Source: Streptomyces pristinaespiralis (GTDB lineage: Bacteria; Actinomycetota; Actinomycetes; Streptomycetales; Streptomycetaceae). From it: 64,000 nt of DNA. Made by a program: the position numbers and the translations under genes. This document shows, in pieces, positions 23,269-31,649 of the stretch. Below the pieces are notes generated by a model. That model was given only the letters and a program-made list of their open reading frames with translations. It ran no database searches and was not told the DNA's origin. Within the stretch, counting starts at the first letter, position 1. Each line of letters starts with the position of its first letter. The stretch spans positions 4,712,001-4,776,000 of the forward strand of contig NZ_CP011340.1 in NCBI RefSeq assembly GCF_001278075.1, written 5' to 3'.

Positions 23269-24222
23269 ATGGCCGGGAACAGCCAGCGCAGGAACCGCCG
23301 CACGTCCAACAAGAAGGGCGCGCAGGTCGGCAGCGGTGGCCAGCGTCGCCGCGGTCTCGAGGGCAAGGGCCCGACGCCGCCCGCCTCCGCCCGTAAGGGC
23401 CACAAGAAGAACCGGGTGGCCAACGCGCAGGCGAGGAAGGCCGCCACCCGCAGGCCCGTGGCCCGCCGCGGCGGCAAGGGCACCTCCGAGATGGTCGTCG
23501 GCCGCAACCCGGTCTTCGAGGCGCTGCGCGACGGCGTGCCGGCCTCCACGCTCTACGTCCAGCAGTTCATCGACAACGACGAGCGGGTGCGCGAGGCGCT
23601 CCAGCTCGCCACCGGACGCGGCAACATCAACATCATGGAGGCGCCGCGCCCCGAGCTCGACCGGCTGACGAACGGGCTCAACCACCAGGGCCTGGTGCTC
23701 CAGGTCCCGCCGTACGAGTACGCGCACCCGGAGGACCTCGCCGCCGCGGCGTTCGACGACGGTGAGGACCCGCTGATCGTCGCCCTCGACGGTGTCACCG
23801 ACCCCCGCAACCTGGGCGCCGTCGTCCGCTCCGTCTCGGCCTTCGGCGGCCACGGCGTGGTCGTCCCCGAGCGCCGCGCCGCGGGCATGACCGCGGGCGC
23901 GTGGAAGACCTCCGCAGGCACCGCCGCCCGTACGCCGGTCGCGCGGGCCACCAACCTGACGCGCGCCCTGGAGTCGTACCAGAAGGCCGGTCTGACCGTC
24001 GTGGGCCTGGCCGCCGACGGAGAGACCGAGGTCGGGGACCTCGAGGCTCTCGGCGGACCGCTGGTCATCGTGGTGGGCAGCGAGGGCAAGGGCCTGTCCC
24101 GTCTCGTCGGCGAGACCTGCGACTACCTGGTCCGCATCCCCATGCCGGGTGGCGCGGAGTCCCTCAACGCGGGTGTCGCGGCCGGTGTCGTGCTGTACGA
24201 GGCGGCCAAGCGGCGCGCCTGA
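23269..24222 (+). CDS. rlmB: 23S rRNA 2'-O-ribose methyltransferase, TrmH/RlmB type
   Basis: The product is 317 aa. An Arg/Lys-rich RNA-binding tail (about 1-70) precedes the SpoU substrate-binding domain ([16 protein letters not shown]) and a SPOUT methyltransferase knot with its three motifs: [25 protein letters not shown] and [14 protein letters not shown]. RlmB-type enzymes methylate G2251 of 23S rRNA. An autoresistance methylase of the same family (thiostrepton/nosiheptide type) is possible but unlikely in this housekeeping context next to cysS. Confidence 0.88.
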   Translation: MAGNSQRRNRRTSNKKGAQVGSGGQRRRGLEGKGPTPPASARKGHKKNRVANAQARKAATRRPVARRGGKGTSEMVVGRNPVFEALRDGVPASTLYVQQFIDNDERVREALQLATGRGNINIMEAPRPELDRLTNGLNHQGLVLQVPPYEYAHPEDLAAAAFDDGEDPLIVALDGVTDPRNLGAVVRSVSAFGGHGVVVPERRAAGMTAGAWKTSAGTAARTPVARATNLTRALESYQKAGLTVVGLAADGETEVGDLEALGGPLVIVVGSEGKGLSRLVGETCDYLVRIPMPGGAESLNAGVAAGVVLYEAAKRRA

Positions 24223-24344
24223 GGACCGTATCGGGCCGTTTTCGGACGGCCAGGGGCGCAAACCGGTCGATAAGGAGCGCTTGACGGGTCTCGGACAGAT
24301 CGGGCCCGTCACGGCCGTGCCCTAAACACACATCACTCGGTTAG

Positions 24345-25952
24345 ATGAGTGTGGACACCAGAACGCCCCGGTCCGGGTTCGATGATCAGCCTGCGTTGAG
24401 CATGGTGAAGGTGGACTGCGATCCCGCGCAGGTCATCGTCAGCCACGCCAGTTTCCGGGTGCAGCTCGCCCGGAGCCCGCGCCCCGCACGTGCCCTGGCG
24501 GACACCGCGCGTCTCGGCCCGCTCGCCGGAGCCGGCGCCGCGGGACGGCCGCGCAGAGCGCCCGTCGTATGGAGCGGCAGGTCGGCTCCCGGGGACTCCG
24601 GGGCGACCGGGCTGCTGCAGGCCGTACGCAACTCCACCCTCGAGCACGAGGCCTACAGCGCGGGCGCGACCCAGGTCATGCCCCGCGTCGACATCGACGA
24701 GACCGTGGCGACCCCCACGGTCCCCGCCCCCGGCGGCCCCGGCCGGGACAGGCCGCTGCTGCCCCCCATGCGGCAGGCGGTCGGCGCCTACGACTCCTAC
24801 GACACCGGCCCGTCCCGCGACGAGCAGCCGTACGACGCGGGGACGTACGAGGTCGAGGCGTACGACGACGAGGGCTTCGACAGGGAACGGGCGGAGCGCC
24901 GCTCCCCGCAGCGCCACGGCGCGGACTCCGTGCGGCACGCCTACTACCCCGGCCGCCGGATGAACCTCGGCGTGGTGCTGCTGCCGCTGCGGGTGCTCCT
25001 CGGCCTCATCTCCGTCTACGCCGGCATGGGCAAGCTCTGCGACCCCGTCTACTTCGACGGCGGCGACCGCGGGTCCATGGTCAAGTGGCTCAATGCCCTG
25101 AACCCGTGGGCGCTCGGCGAGCCGATGCGTGACTTCGCCGTCGCCCACCCGGTCGGCTCCGGCCTCACCGTCGCCTTCCTCCAGGTCATCGTCGGCGTCC
25201 TCACCGTCCTCGGACTGTGGCAGCGCGTCGCGGCGGTCATCGGCGCACTTCTCTCCGCGGCGCTGATCATGACCGTGAGCTGGCGCTCGGTCCCCGTGTA
25301 CGAGACGCCGGACCTCATCTACCTGGCGGCGTGGTCGCCGCTGATCATCGCCGGCGCCCCCGTCTACTCGATCGACGGCCGTCTCGCCGGCGAGGCGTGG
25401 CGCACCCTCGGACCCCGCTCCGAACTGTGGGACCTCCGCCGGCGCGTGCTGCGCCGCGGCGGCCTCGTCGCCGCGGTCGTCGTCGGACTCACGATGCTCG
25501 TGGGCTCGGTCCTCGGCGGCGCCGTCCGCTCGAACGACATGGTCACCGTGCCCGGCCCGAACCAGAACCCGACCAACTACCTGCCCGGCGCCCCGCTGCC
25601 CGAGGAGTCGGCGAGCGGGTCCGGCTCTCCGCGCCCGCGCAAGGACAAGCCCTCCCCGTCCGCCAGCCGGCCCACCGAGAAGCCCAAGGAGGCGGCGTCC
25701 ACGCCGCCGCAGGAGAGCGTGCGGGAGAGCGGCCAGGTCGCCGGTACGCCCAGCGAGACGCAGGACAGCGGCGGGCAGTCGCCCAGCGGCTCCCGGCCCG
25801 CCCCTCCGCCGTCCTCCGGCACCACGGGGCCGACCTCGACCGGCGGCAGCAGCTCGGGCGGTACCACCGGCGGCGGGTCGGGCGACGGCTCCGACGGCGG
25901 CAGCGGCGGCTCCGACGGGGGCGGCGGTGTGATCGGCGGCCTGCTGGGCTGA
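24345..25952 (+). CDS. DoxX-family membrane protein with Ser/Pro/Gly-rich tail
   Basis: The product is 535 aa. The first ~205 residues are a disordered, acidic and Tyr-rich cytosolic segment. Residues about 206-400 form the DoxX four-helix unit (LGVVLLPLRVLLGLISVYAG, VGSGLTVAFLQVIVGVLTVL, AVIGALLSAALIMTVSW, DLIYLAAWSPLIIAGAPVY) with one more helix near 385. The last ~130 residues are a Ser/Pro/Gly-rich extracytoplasmic tail. DoxX proteins are linked to thiosulfate:quinone or redox functions, but this variant is uncharacterised. No clear ribosome site precedes ATG 24345, so the start is uncertain. Confidence 0.7.
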   Translation: MSVDTRTPRSGFDDQPALSMVKVDCDPAQVIVSHASFRVQLARSPRPARALADTARLGPLAGAGAAGRPRRAPVVWSGRSAPGDSGATGLLQAVRNSTLEHEAYSAGATQVMPRVDIDETVATPTVPAPGGPGRDRPLLPPMRQAVGAYDSYDTGPSRDEQPYDAGTYEVEAYDDEGFDRERAERRSPQRHGADSVRHAYYPGRRMNLGVVLLPLRVLLGLISVYAGMGKLCDPVYFDGGDRGSMVKWLNALNPWALGEPMRDFAVAHPVGSGLTVAFLQVIVGVLTVLGLWQRVAAVIGALLSAALIMTVSWRSVPVYETPDLIYLAAWSPLIIAGAPVYSIDGRLAGEAWRTLGPRSELWDLRRRVLRRGGLVAAVVVGLTMLVGSVLGGAVRSNDMVTVPGPNQNPTNYLPGAPLPEESASGSGSPRPRKDKPSPSASRPTEKPKEAASTPPQESVRESGQVAGTPSETQDSGGQSPSGSRPAPPPSSGTTGPTSTGGSSSGGTTGGGSGDGSDGGSGGSDGGGGVIGGLLG

Positions 25953-25976
25953 GCGCCCGTTCCCGTCCGCGGAACA

Positions 25977-26020
25977 ACGAAGGGGCGGTCACCGGATCCA
26001 TCCGGTGACCGCCCCTTCGT
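25977..26020. terminator. Terminator between convergent genes
   Basis: Perfect 21-bp arms (25977-25997 with 26000-26020) with a 2-nt loop, between the DoxX gene and the convergent nucleotidyltransferase. Confidence 0.85.
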
Positions 26021-26077
26021 CCGTGCCACGTGAAGCGCGGGCGGCAAGCGCGGGCGGGAAGGGCGGAGCGCGTAGGG

Positions 26078-26800
26078 TCAACGCACCTGGGTGGAAAGCT
26101 CCTTGGCGGCCTCCGTCAGGTCCTTCGCCGTGTCGATCGCCCGCCAGTAGGCCCCGTTCGGCAACGGGAACCCGGCCAGCCGGCGCTCACGCGCCAGCCG
26201 GGGGAACGTCGTCCGCTCGTGGTCGCCCACATCGGGCAGGAGGCCCGTGAACTCGGCGGAGAAGACGTACACGCCCGCGTTGATCAGGTACGGCGACGGC
26301 GGTGACTCGATGAAGTCCGTGATGTGCCCGAAGGCGTCCGTCTCGACAGCACCCCAGGGGATGCGCGGACGCGCGAGCGCGAGGGTCGCCGCGGCGTCGC
26401 GTTCGGCGTGGAAGGCGGCCATCTCGCGCAGCGAGAAGCGGGTCCAGATGTCGCCGTTGGTCGCGTACCAGGGCTGATCGGGATGCGGCAGGGCGGCCGC
26501 GGCGTACTTCAGGCCGCCACCGCGGCCCAGCGGCTCCGTCTCGACGACGGTCTTGACGCGCAGGGGCAGCACCGCGCTGTCCAGCCACTCCTGGAGGACC
26601 TCCGCGAGGTGGCCGCAGGACACCACGACGTCGGTCACGCCCTCCTCGGCCAGCCAGGCAAGCTGGTGACCGATGATCGGGGTGCCGGTCCCCGGGATCT
26701 CGACCATCGGCTTGGGGCGGTCGTCGGTGTACGGGCGCAGCCGAGAGCCCTGGCCGCCCGCCAGGACAACGGCCTGCGTCGGAAACGTAGGCGTTTGCAT
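26078..26800 (-). CDS. NDP-sugar nucleotidyltransferase
   Basis: The product is 240 aa. It has the N-terminal pyrophosphorylase signature VVLAGGQGSRLRPYT followed by the substrate Lys in DRPKPMVEIPG, the Asp of TNGDIWTRF and the second metal region SPYLINAGVYVF. It has no C-terminal left-handed beta-helix, so it is the short RfbA/GmhC-like type that makes an activated sugar; which NTP and sugar cannot be read. ATG 26800 has a TATCGT -10 box 7 nt upstream and no ribosome site, suggesting a leaderless mRNA. Confidence 0.85.
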   Translation of the reverse strand: MQTPTFPTQAVVLAGGQGSRLRPYTDDRPKPMVEIPGTGTPIIGHQLAWLAEEGVTDVVVSCGHLAEVLQEWLDSAVLPLRVKTVVETEPLGRGGGLKYAAAALPHPDQPWYATNGDIWTRFSLREMAAFHAERDAAATLALARPRIPWGAVETDAFGHITDFIESPPSPYLINAGVYVFSAEFTGLLPDVGDHERTTFPRLARERRLAGFPLPNGAYWRAIDTAKDLTEAAKELSTQVR

Positions 26801-26807
26801 GGCCTGA

Positions 26808-26813
26808 ACGATA
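26808..26813 (-). promoter_or_regulatory. -10 hexamer for leaderless nucleotidyltransferase mRNA
   Basis: TATCGT on the minus strand, 7 nt before the ATG at 26800, with no Shine-Dalgarno. Confidence 0.45.
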
Positions 26814-26956
26814 TGCGGCGGGCCGGCCGCCCCTGGGCCCGGGACGGCGTCAGCGCCGTGCGGGGCGTGAGGCGGCCAGTGCGGGGCGTGGGAGCGCACC
26901 GGGCGTTCAGGGCCCGGCGGGGGGTCCGCCCGGGCCCTCATGTCGTACGGCGGCCG

Positions 26957-27379
26957 TCAGGAGCCCTGCGCCTGCTGTGCGACGCCCGTGGCGAACGACG
27001 TGTCGCAGACGGGCCGGGAGAACGACTGGGCGCGGGTCGGCCCGTAGCGCTCCACGGCGGCGCGGCCGAGGGTCCGCGCGAGGGACATGCAGTGCTCGGC
27101 GAGCGACGGGCGCGCCTCGACCTCCCGCTGGAGGTGGGTGAGCGCGACGCCCGGGTCCTTCGTCTGCAGTTCCAGGAGCAGCCGGTCGCGCAGAACGTCC
27201 TGCGGGGCGCGGGACTTGGCGCGTACGGACACGTTCTCCGAGGAGGCGGTGAGCATCTGCGACTGGGTGGCCTGCCCTGCCCACGGGACGGCGGTGACCG
27301 CGAGGGTTCCGGAGAGCACCAGGACGACAGGCAGAACGAGGGCGAGAGAGCGGCCGATTCGGCGGGCTGTGTGGGTCAC
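26957..27379 (-). CDS. Secreted or anchored hypothetical protein
   Basis: The product is 140 aa. Residues 10-35 (GRSLALVLPVVLVLSGTLAV) form a signal peptide or membrane anchor. The outer part is helical and Arg/Gln-rich with two Cys (EHCMSLARTLG and RPVCDTSFATG) that could pair. No family recognised. GTG 27379 has a TACGCT -10 box 7 nt upstream and no ribosome site, so the mRNA is probably leaderless. It lies between the nucleotidyltransferase and msiK on the same strand. Confidence 0.6.
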   Translation of the reverse strand: MTHTARRIGRSLALVLPVVLVLSGTLAVTAVPWAGQATQSQMLTASSENVSVRAKSRAPQDVLRDRLLLELQTKDPGVALTHLQREVEARPSLAEHCMSLARTLGRAAVERYGPTRAQSFSRPVCDTSFATGVAQQAQGS

Positions 27380-27386
27380 GCTCGCG

Positions 27387-27392
27387 AGCGTA
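27387..27392 (-). promoter_or_regulatory. -10 hexamer for leaderless secreted-protein mRNA
   Basis: TACGCT on the minus strand, 7 nt before GTG 27379, with no Shine-Dalgarno. Confidence 0.45.
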
Positions 27393-27531
27393 GCGGCCAG
27401 TGATGATTTGGAGACATTTAGTCACTCACGCGAGGGATGGTTCGACCGCGCCTTTCGATTACCGTGTTGACGCCGGTCGGTGAAATGGGCTGAACATCCG
27501 CCTCTGACAGCTTATTTGCCCAATTACCCGA

Positions 27532-27571
27532 AAAGCCGGGCCTCCGCACCGAAGTGCGGGGGCCCGGCTTT
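27532..27571. terminator. msiK terminator
   Basis: 18-bp arms (27532-27549 with 27554-27571) with one G-T wobble and a CGAA loop, 38 bp downstream of the msiK stop on the minus strand. Confidence 0.8.
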
Positions 27572-27609
27572 CGTCACTGCTGTGCTCAGCGGCACGGCCG
27601 CTTCGCGGG

Positions 27610-28737
27610 TCAGCCGCTGAGGCGCTCGCCCGTCGACGTCGAGAAGACGTGGATCTCACCGGCGCGCGGCACGACGTGGAGCTCGCTGCCCTTGTCCGGG
27701 ACGGCGCGGCCGCCGACGCGGACGACGAGGTCCTTGTGCTCGCCGCCGACCTGGGCGGAGCCGTACACGTAGCCGTCGGCGCCGAGCTCCTCCACGACGT
27801 TCACGGACACGGCGAGACCGGCCGGGGCGTCCTTGGAGAGGGTCTTGGCGTCGCCCGCGCCGTGCTCGACGACGTCGAAGTGCTCGGGGCGGACGCCGAC
27901 CGTGACGGTCGTGTCGCCCTTGTCGGCGGCGGCGGAGAGAGCCTCGCGGGAGACCGGGACGACGCTGTTGCCGAACTTCACGCCGCCGTCGGTGATCGGG
28001 ACCTCGACGAGGTTCATGGCCGGGGAGCCGATGAAGCCGGCGACGAAGAGGTTGGCGGGGCGGTCGTACATGTTGCGCGGCGAGTCGACCTGCTGGAGCA
28101 GGCCGTCCTTCAGCACGGCCACGCGGTCACCCATGGTCATGGCCTCGACCTGGTCGTGCGTGACGTACACGGTGGTGATGCCGAGGCGGCGCTGCAGGCT
28201 CGCGATCTGCGTACGGGTGGAGACACGGAGCTTGGCGTCGAGGTTCGACAGCGGCTCGTCCATGAGGAAGACCTGCGGCTCACGCACGATGGCGCGGCCC
28301 ATCGCGACACGCTGGCGCTGGCCACCGGAGAGGGCCTTCGGCTTGCGGTCCAGGTACTCGCTGAGGTCGAGGATCTTCGCGGCCTCTTCGACCTTCTTGC
28401 GGATCTCGCTCTTGTTGACGCCGGCGATCTTGAGGGCGAAGCCCATGTTGTCGGCGACGGTCATGTGCGGGTAGAGCGCGTAGTTCTGGAACACCATGGC
28501 GATGTCCCGGTCCTTCGGCGGCAGGTGCGTGACGTCGCGGTTGCCGATCCGGATGGAGCCGCCGTTGACGTCCTCGAGACCCGCGAGCATCCGCAGGGAG
28601 GTCGACTTGCCACAGCCGGACGGCCCGACGAGTACGAGGAATTCGCCGTCCTCGGTCTCGATCTCGAGCTGGTCGACGGCGGGCTTCTCGGAGCCCGGGT
28701 AGATCCGGGTCGCCTTGTCGAACGTGACAGTAGCCAT
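27610..28737 (-). CDS. msiK: Multiple-sugar ABC transporter ATPase MsiK
   Basis: The product is 375 aa, the UgpC/MsmK type. Walker A GPSGCGKST (about 38-46), Q-loop, signature LSGGQRQRVAMGR, Walker B VFLMDEPLSNLDAK and H-loop YVTHDQVEAMT are intact, followed by a TOBE/MOP regulatory domain (about 240-375). MsiK is the shared ATPase for many Streptomyces sugar importers that lack their own, such as those for cellobiose, maltose and chitobiose. It stands alone without permease genes, as expected. GAAGGAGA precedes ATG 28737. Confidence 0.93.
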   Translation of the reverse strand: MATVTFDKATRIYPGSEKPAVDQLEIETEDGEFLVLVGPSGCGKSTSLRMLAGLEDVNGGSIRIGNRDVTHLPPKDRDIAMVFQNYALYPHMTVADNMGFALKIAGVNKSEIRKKVEEAAKILDLSEYLDRKPKALSGGQRQRVAMGRAIVREPQVFLMDEPLSNLDAKLRVSTRTQIASLQRRLGITTVYVTHDQVEAMTMGDRVAVLKDGLLQQVDSPRNMYDRPANLFVAGFIGSPAMNLVEVPITDGGVKFGNSVVPVSREALSAAADKGDTTVTVGVRPEHFDVVEHGAGDAKTLSKDAPAGLAVSVNVVEELGADGYVYGSAQVGGEHKDLVVRVGGRAVPDKGSELHVVPRAGEIHVFSTSTGERLSG

Positions 28738-28900
28738 GCTGATGTGTCTCCTTCACCGGCAGGAACGTGCCGGACGATCCGAGTAAGGGAGTGGTCTGGT
28801 CCAACGGTGTGGACCTGCGGTGACGCTACCTGGCCGGGTGCCGTCTGTCAGCAGTTCACGGGTCACGAAAATTGTCGACCATGGTGGCCCGGTGGTTGGT

Positions 28901-28906
28901 TACACT
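28901..28906 (+). promoter_or_regulatory. -10 hexamer for tRNA-Thr
   Basis: TACACT ends 9 bp before the mature tRNA 5' end at 28916. No good -35 at normal spacing is seen. Confidence 0.4.
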
Positions 28907-28915
28907 GCTCTGGCT

Positions 28916-28992
28916 GCCTCCTTAGCTCAGCTGGCCAGAGCACCGCTCTTGTAAAGCGGGGGTCGTCGGTTCGAACCCGACAGGGGGCTCCA
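28916..28992 (+). tRNA. tRNA-Thr (UGU anticodon)
   Basis: Cloverleaf: acceptor GCCTCCT (28916-28922) pairs with AGGGGGC (28982-28988), discriminator T28989 and encoded CCA 28990-28992. The anticodon stem CCGCT/AGCGG encloses the loop CTTGTAA with anticodon TGT at 28950-28952. The T arm holds GGTTCGAACCC. A terminator follows 5 bp after the CCA. Confidence 0.95.
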
Positions 28993-28997
28993 GGGCG

Positions 28998-29030
28998 AAA
29001 GGCCCCCGGTCGAGCAGGCCGGGGGCCTTT
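28998..29030. terminator. tRNA-Thr terminator
   Basis: 12-bp arms (28998-29009 with 29019-29030) and 9-nt loop, ending in CCTTT. Confidence 0.75.
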
Positions 29031-29155
29031 GACGTCCACGTGTGACATCAACGGCTGCGGGCTGCCGAAGAACCCGTCCGCAGGGCCGGACGCGCCGCCG
29101 CCCCGCGGTTCTCCTGGTGGAGGACCGGCGGGGCGGGGTGTGGGCGTCGGGTGGG

Positions 29156-31429
29156 TCAGGAGACGTGGTTGTACGCGGGGTTTCCGGTCAGGACCGGGCT
29201 GGGGACCCGGCCGGCGAAGGGGGTCCTCCAGGCGCCGGTTCCGGCGTAGAAGTAACCGGTGTTCCCGGGGCCGTACGCGTACAGGTCGGGGCGGCCGTCG
29301 TAGTCGGCGTCGCCGATGCCGATGGTGTCGGTGTACGCGTTCCAGCCGCCGCCGATCTGCTTGCGGGCGGCGAAGGTGCCGTCGCCCTTGCCGAGGTAGA
29401 GCCAGAGCACACCGGCCTTGTCGCGGGCGACGAGGTCGCCGGCGGCGGCGCCGCCGATGTTGCCGGTGGCGGTGATCCGGTTGTAGACGCCCCAGCCGCC
29501 GGTGCCGATCTTCTGCCTCTTGGCGAAGGGGGCGCTGAGGTTGCCGGTGTTCTTGTAGAGCCACAGCGCGCCGGCCTTGTCGGTGGCGACGAGGTCGGCC
29601 CGGCCGTCACCGTTCAGGTCGCTGCCGCCGGTGATCTGGGTGTACGTGTTCCAGCCGCCGCCGATCTGCTTGCGGGCCGCGAACGACGGCCTGTACCCGT
29701 TGCCGGTCACGTCGTACAGCCACAGGACGCCGCTCCTGTCCCGGGCGACGAAGTCGGCCGCACCGGCGCCGATGCCGCCGACGGCCTCGATCCGGTCGTA
29801 GACCTGCCAGCCGCCACCGATCTTGCTGGGCATGGAGTACGGCAGGAGGGTCTTCTTGGTGACGTCGTACCTGGGGGCGGCCCACCACAGCACGCCCTGG
29901 GCGTCACGGGCCAGCAGGTCGGGGCTGCCGTCCCAGCTGATGTCGTGCGGGGAGGAGAGCCCCTTGGCGGCGTTGAAGCTGCCGGATGCCTCCACGGCCG
30001 GACCCACGCCGCCCTGCGGATGGGCCGTGAACGACCAGTCGTACACCCCGACCTCGGCGTCCTTGCCCATCTGGGACTCGGCCGCGACCTGCGCCCAGGT
30101 GATGCCGAAGACCCCGTTCCCGTAGTAGTACTCGCTGCCGGCGGACTCGCTGTAGAGGTGCAGCCGCTTCGAGAAGGACTTGCCGGTGCCGCGATGGGTG
30201 ATCTTCAGGTCGACGTCGGCGTTCTCCCGGGACAACTGCCACTTGAGCGGTACCGGGGCGGTCAGGTCGAAGGGGTGCGGGATCCGCGCACCGAGGTGGA
30301 CGAGCTGCGTCGGCTCCCCGGTGGAGGCGACCATCTCGGCCGCCGGCTTGCCGTCCGCGCCCAGGGCGATCCGGTACAGGCCCTCACCGTGCTCGACGGT
30401 GCCGCCGCGCACGAACAGCGTGTCGTCGGAGCCGGACTGCAGTCTCTCGACGTGGTCGAGGAGCTTGAACGACTCTCCGGAGGTCAGGGACTTCGCCGTG
30501 AAGGGCACGCGCGTTCGCGAGTCTCCCGTGCCGTCTCCCCCCAGTCTCCCCGGGGTCCCGTACGTCAACCACGAGCCCAGCAGGCCGACGGCCATGCTCT
30601 CGCCCTCGTAGAGGTGGAAGTCGGTCACGGTCTCGACGCCGGTGGCACGGTCGACGGTGTAGACCTTCCCCTCTTCCTCCGCCCAGGCCAGGTGCGTGGG
30701 GGAGAGGGTCTGCCCGCTGGTGAAGTAGGCGTCGGTCTCGTGGGTGGAGACCACCTTGGCGGCGGCGAGGTCCACCACGGCGAACTCGCGCCGCCACGAC
30801 GCGTCGGTCTTCAGCGCGTAGGAGAGCAGGACCGAGCCGTCACGGGGTGAACCGGAGGCGAGGCTCAGAGCCCCGGACGGGACGCCTTCGACCTTCCGAT
30901 GCGTGACGGTGTCGCCGGTCCGGGTGACGAGGCGCAGTTCCGTGGAGCCGTCAGCGTTCGTCACCTGAGCCAGGACCGTGTCCTGGGAGACGGCCTTCAC
31001 GTAGACGCCGTTCAGCGGGCGGAGGTCGATCGTGACGGTCCTGCCGCCGACGGCCATGTCGCGGAGCTTCAGGACCAGGGAACGGCTCAGGCTCTGCCCC
31101 TCACCGGTCACGACCACGTCCGACCCGGTCGTATCGACCACGGCGGCGTCGATCGCGACGGTCGAACCGTCCGCGAACCGGGTCCACGTGTGCGAGCGGC
31201 TGCTGAAGGGGCGCTCGCTGGTCAGGAATCCGGTCTTTCCGGCCGCGCTGAAGTATCCGTTCACCGGGTACGGGACGGGTGCCGTCCGCGTTCCCGCCTC
31301 GGCCGTCACGGCGGCGGGCAGGGGTGTCGCGGTGGCCGGGGCCGACAGGGCGCCCGCACCGAGCGTCACAGCGAGGACGGTGGTGATCGCGGCGGAGACC
31401 CCCCGACGGGTCGTGCTTGCGGAGATCAA
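29156..31429 (-). CDS. Secreted FG-GAP/VCBS repeat protein
   Basis: The product is 757 aa. A signal peptide (about 1-34, ending APATATPLPAA) is followed by a beta-propeller-like region of unknown type (about 40-480). The C-terminus has repeated FG-GAP-like units with D-x-(N/D)-G-x-(A/P)-D calcium loops, for example SDLNGDGRADLVATDKAG and DADYDGRPDLYAY, each followed by WLY and a KQIGGGWN motif. Such proteins are exported and bind ligands or surfaces; substrate unknown. The TTG start at 31429 has AGGAGGAACC directly upstream, which decides it. Confidence 0.8.
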   Translation of the reverse strand: MISASTTRRGVSAAITTVLAVTLGAGALSAPATATPLPAAVTAEAGTRTAPVPYPVNGYFSAAGKTGFLTSERPFSSRSHTWTRFADGSTVAIDAAVVDTTGSDVVVTGEGQSLSRSLVLKLRDMAVGGRTVTIDLRPLNGVYVKAVSQDTVLAQVTNADGSTELRLVTRTGDTVTHRKVEGVPSGALSLASGSPRDGSVLLSYALKTDASWRREFAVVDLAAAKVVSTHETDAYFTSGQTLSPTHLAWAEEEGKVYTVDRATGVETVTDFHLYEGESMAVGLLGSWLTYGTPGRLGGDGTGDSRTRVPFTAKSLTSGESFKLLDHVERLQSGSDDTLFVRGGTVEHGEGLYRIALGADGKPAAEMVASTGEPTQLVHLGARIPHPFDLTAPVPLKWQLSRENADVDLKITHRGTGKSFSKRLHLYSESAGSEYYYGNGVFGITWAQVAAESQMGKDAEVGVYDWSFTAHPQGGVGPAVEASGSFNAAKGLSSPHDISWDGSPDLLARDAQGVLWWAAPRYDVTKKTLLPYSMPSKIGGGWQVYDRIEAVGGIGAGAADFVARDRSGVLWLYDVTGNGYRPSFAARKQIGGGWNTYTQITGGSDLNGDGRADLVATDKAGALWLYKNTGNLSAPFAKRQKIGTGGWGVYNRITATGNIGGAAAGDLVARDKAGVLWLYLGKGDGTFAARKQIGGGWNAYTDTIGIGDADYDGRPDLYAYGPGNTGYFYAGTGAWRTPFAGRVPSPVLTGNPAYNHVS

Positions 31430-31596
31430 AGGTTCCTCCTGGGGAACTCGAATCGGCGCGTGGTCCTGACCAACGCCGTTCGATGTGACTCCCGTTCGGG
31501 CCGGAGGGTTGTACGCGCGTGAAGGTCCGGGGCAGGTGGCGTACGGACGGTGCGGCCCCCCTTGACTCCTCGTCGTCGAACCCGGGGGGCTTTGGA

Positions 31597-31635
31597 GCAG
31601 CGGGGCCCCGGCACGGCGTGCCGGGGCCCCGCTGC
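31597..31635. terminator. Terminator downstream of the FAD oxidoreductase
   Basis: Perfect 18-bp arms (31597-31614 with 31618-31635) with a GGC loop, 15 bp after the oxidoreductase stop on the minus strand. Confidence 0.85.
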
Positions 31636-31649
31636 GTCTCAGGAGGGCA

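Noticed and set aside
23269..24222. Thiopeptide-resistance methyltransferase
   Set aside because: Same family, but the housekeeping context beside cysS and the lack of biosynthesis genes favour RlmB.
24322..24344. Leaderless promoter for the DoxX gene
   Set aside because: The TTAGAT there overlaps the start codon, so spacing is wrong; the start remains uncertain.
28916..28992. tRNA-Thr as an attachment site for an element
   Set aside because: No integrase and no duplicated tRNA 3' end nearby; the flanking genes are ordinary.
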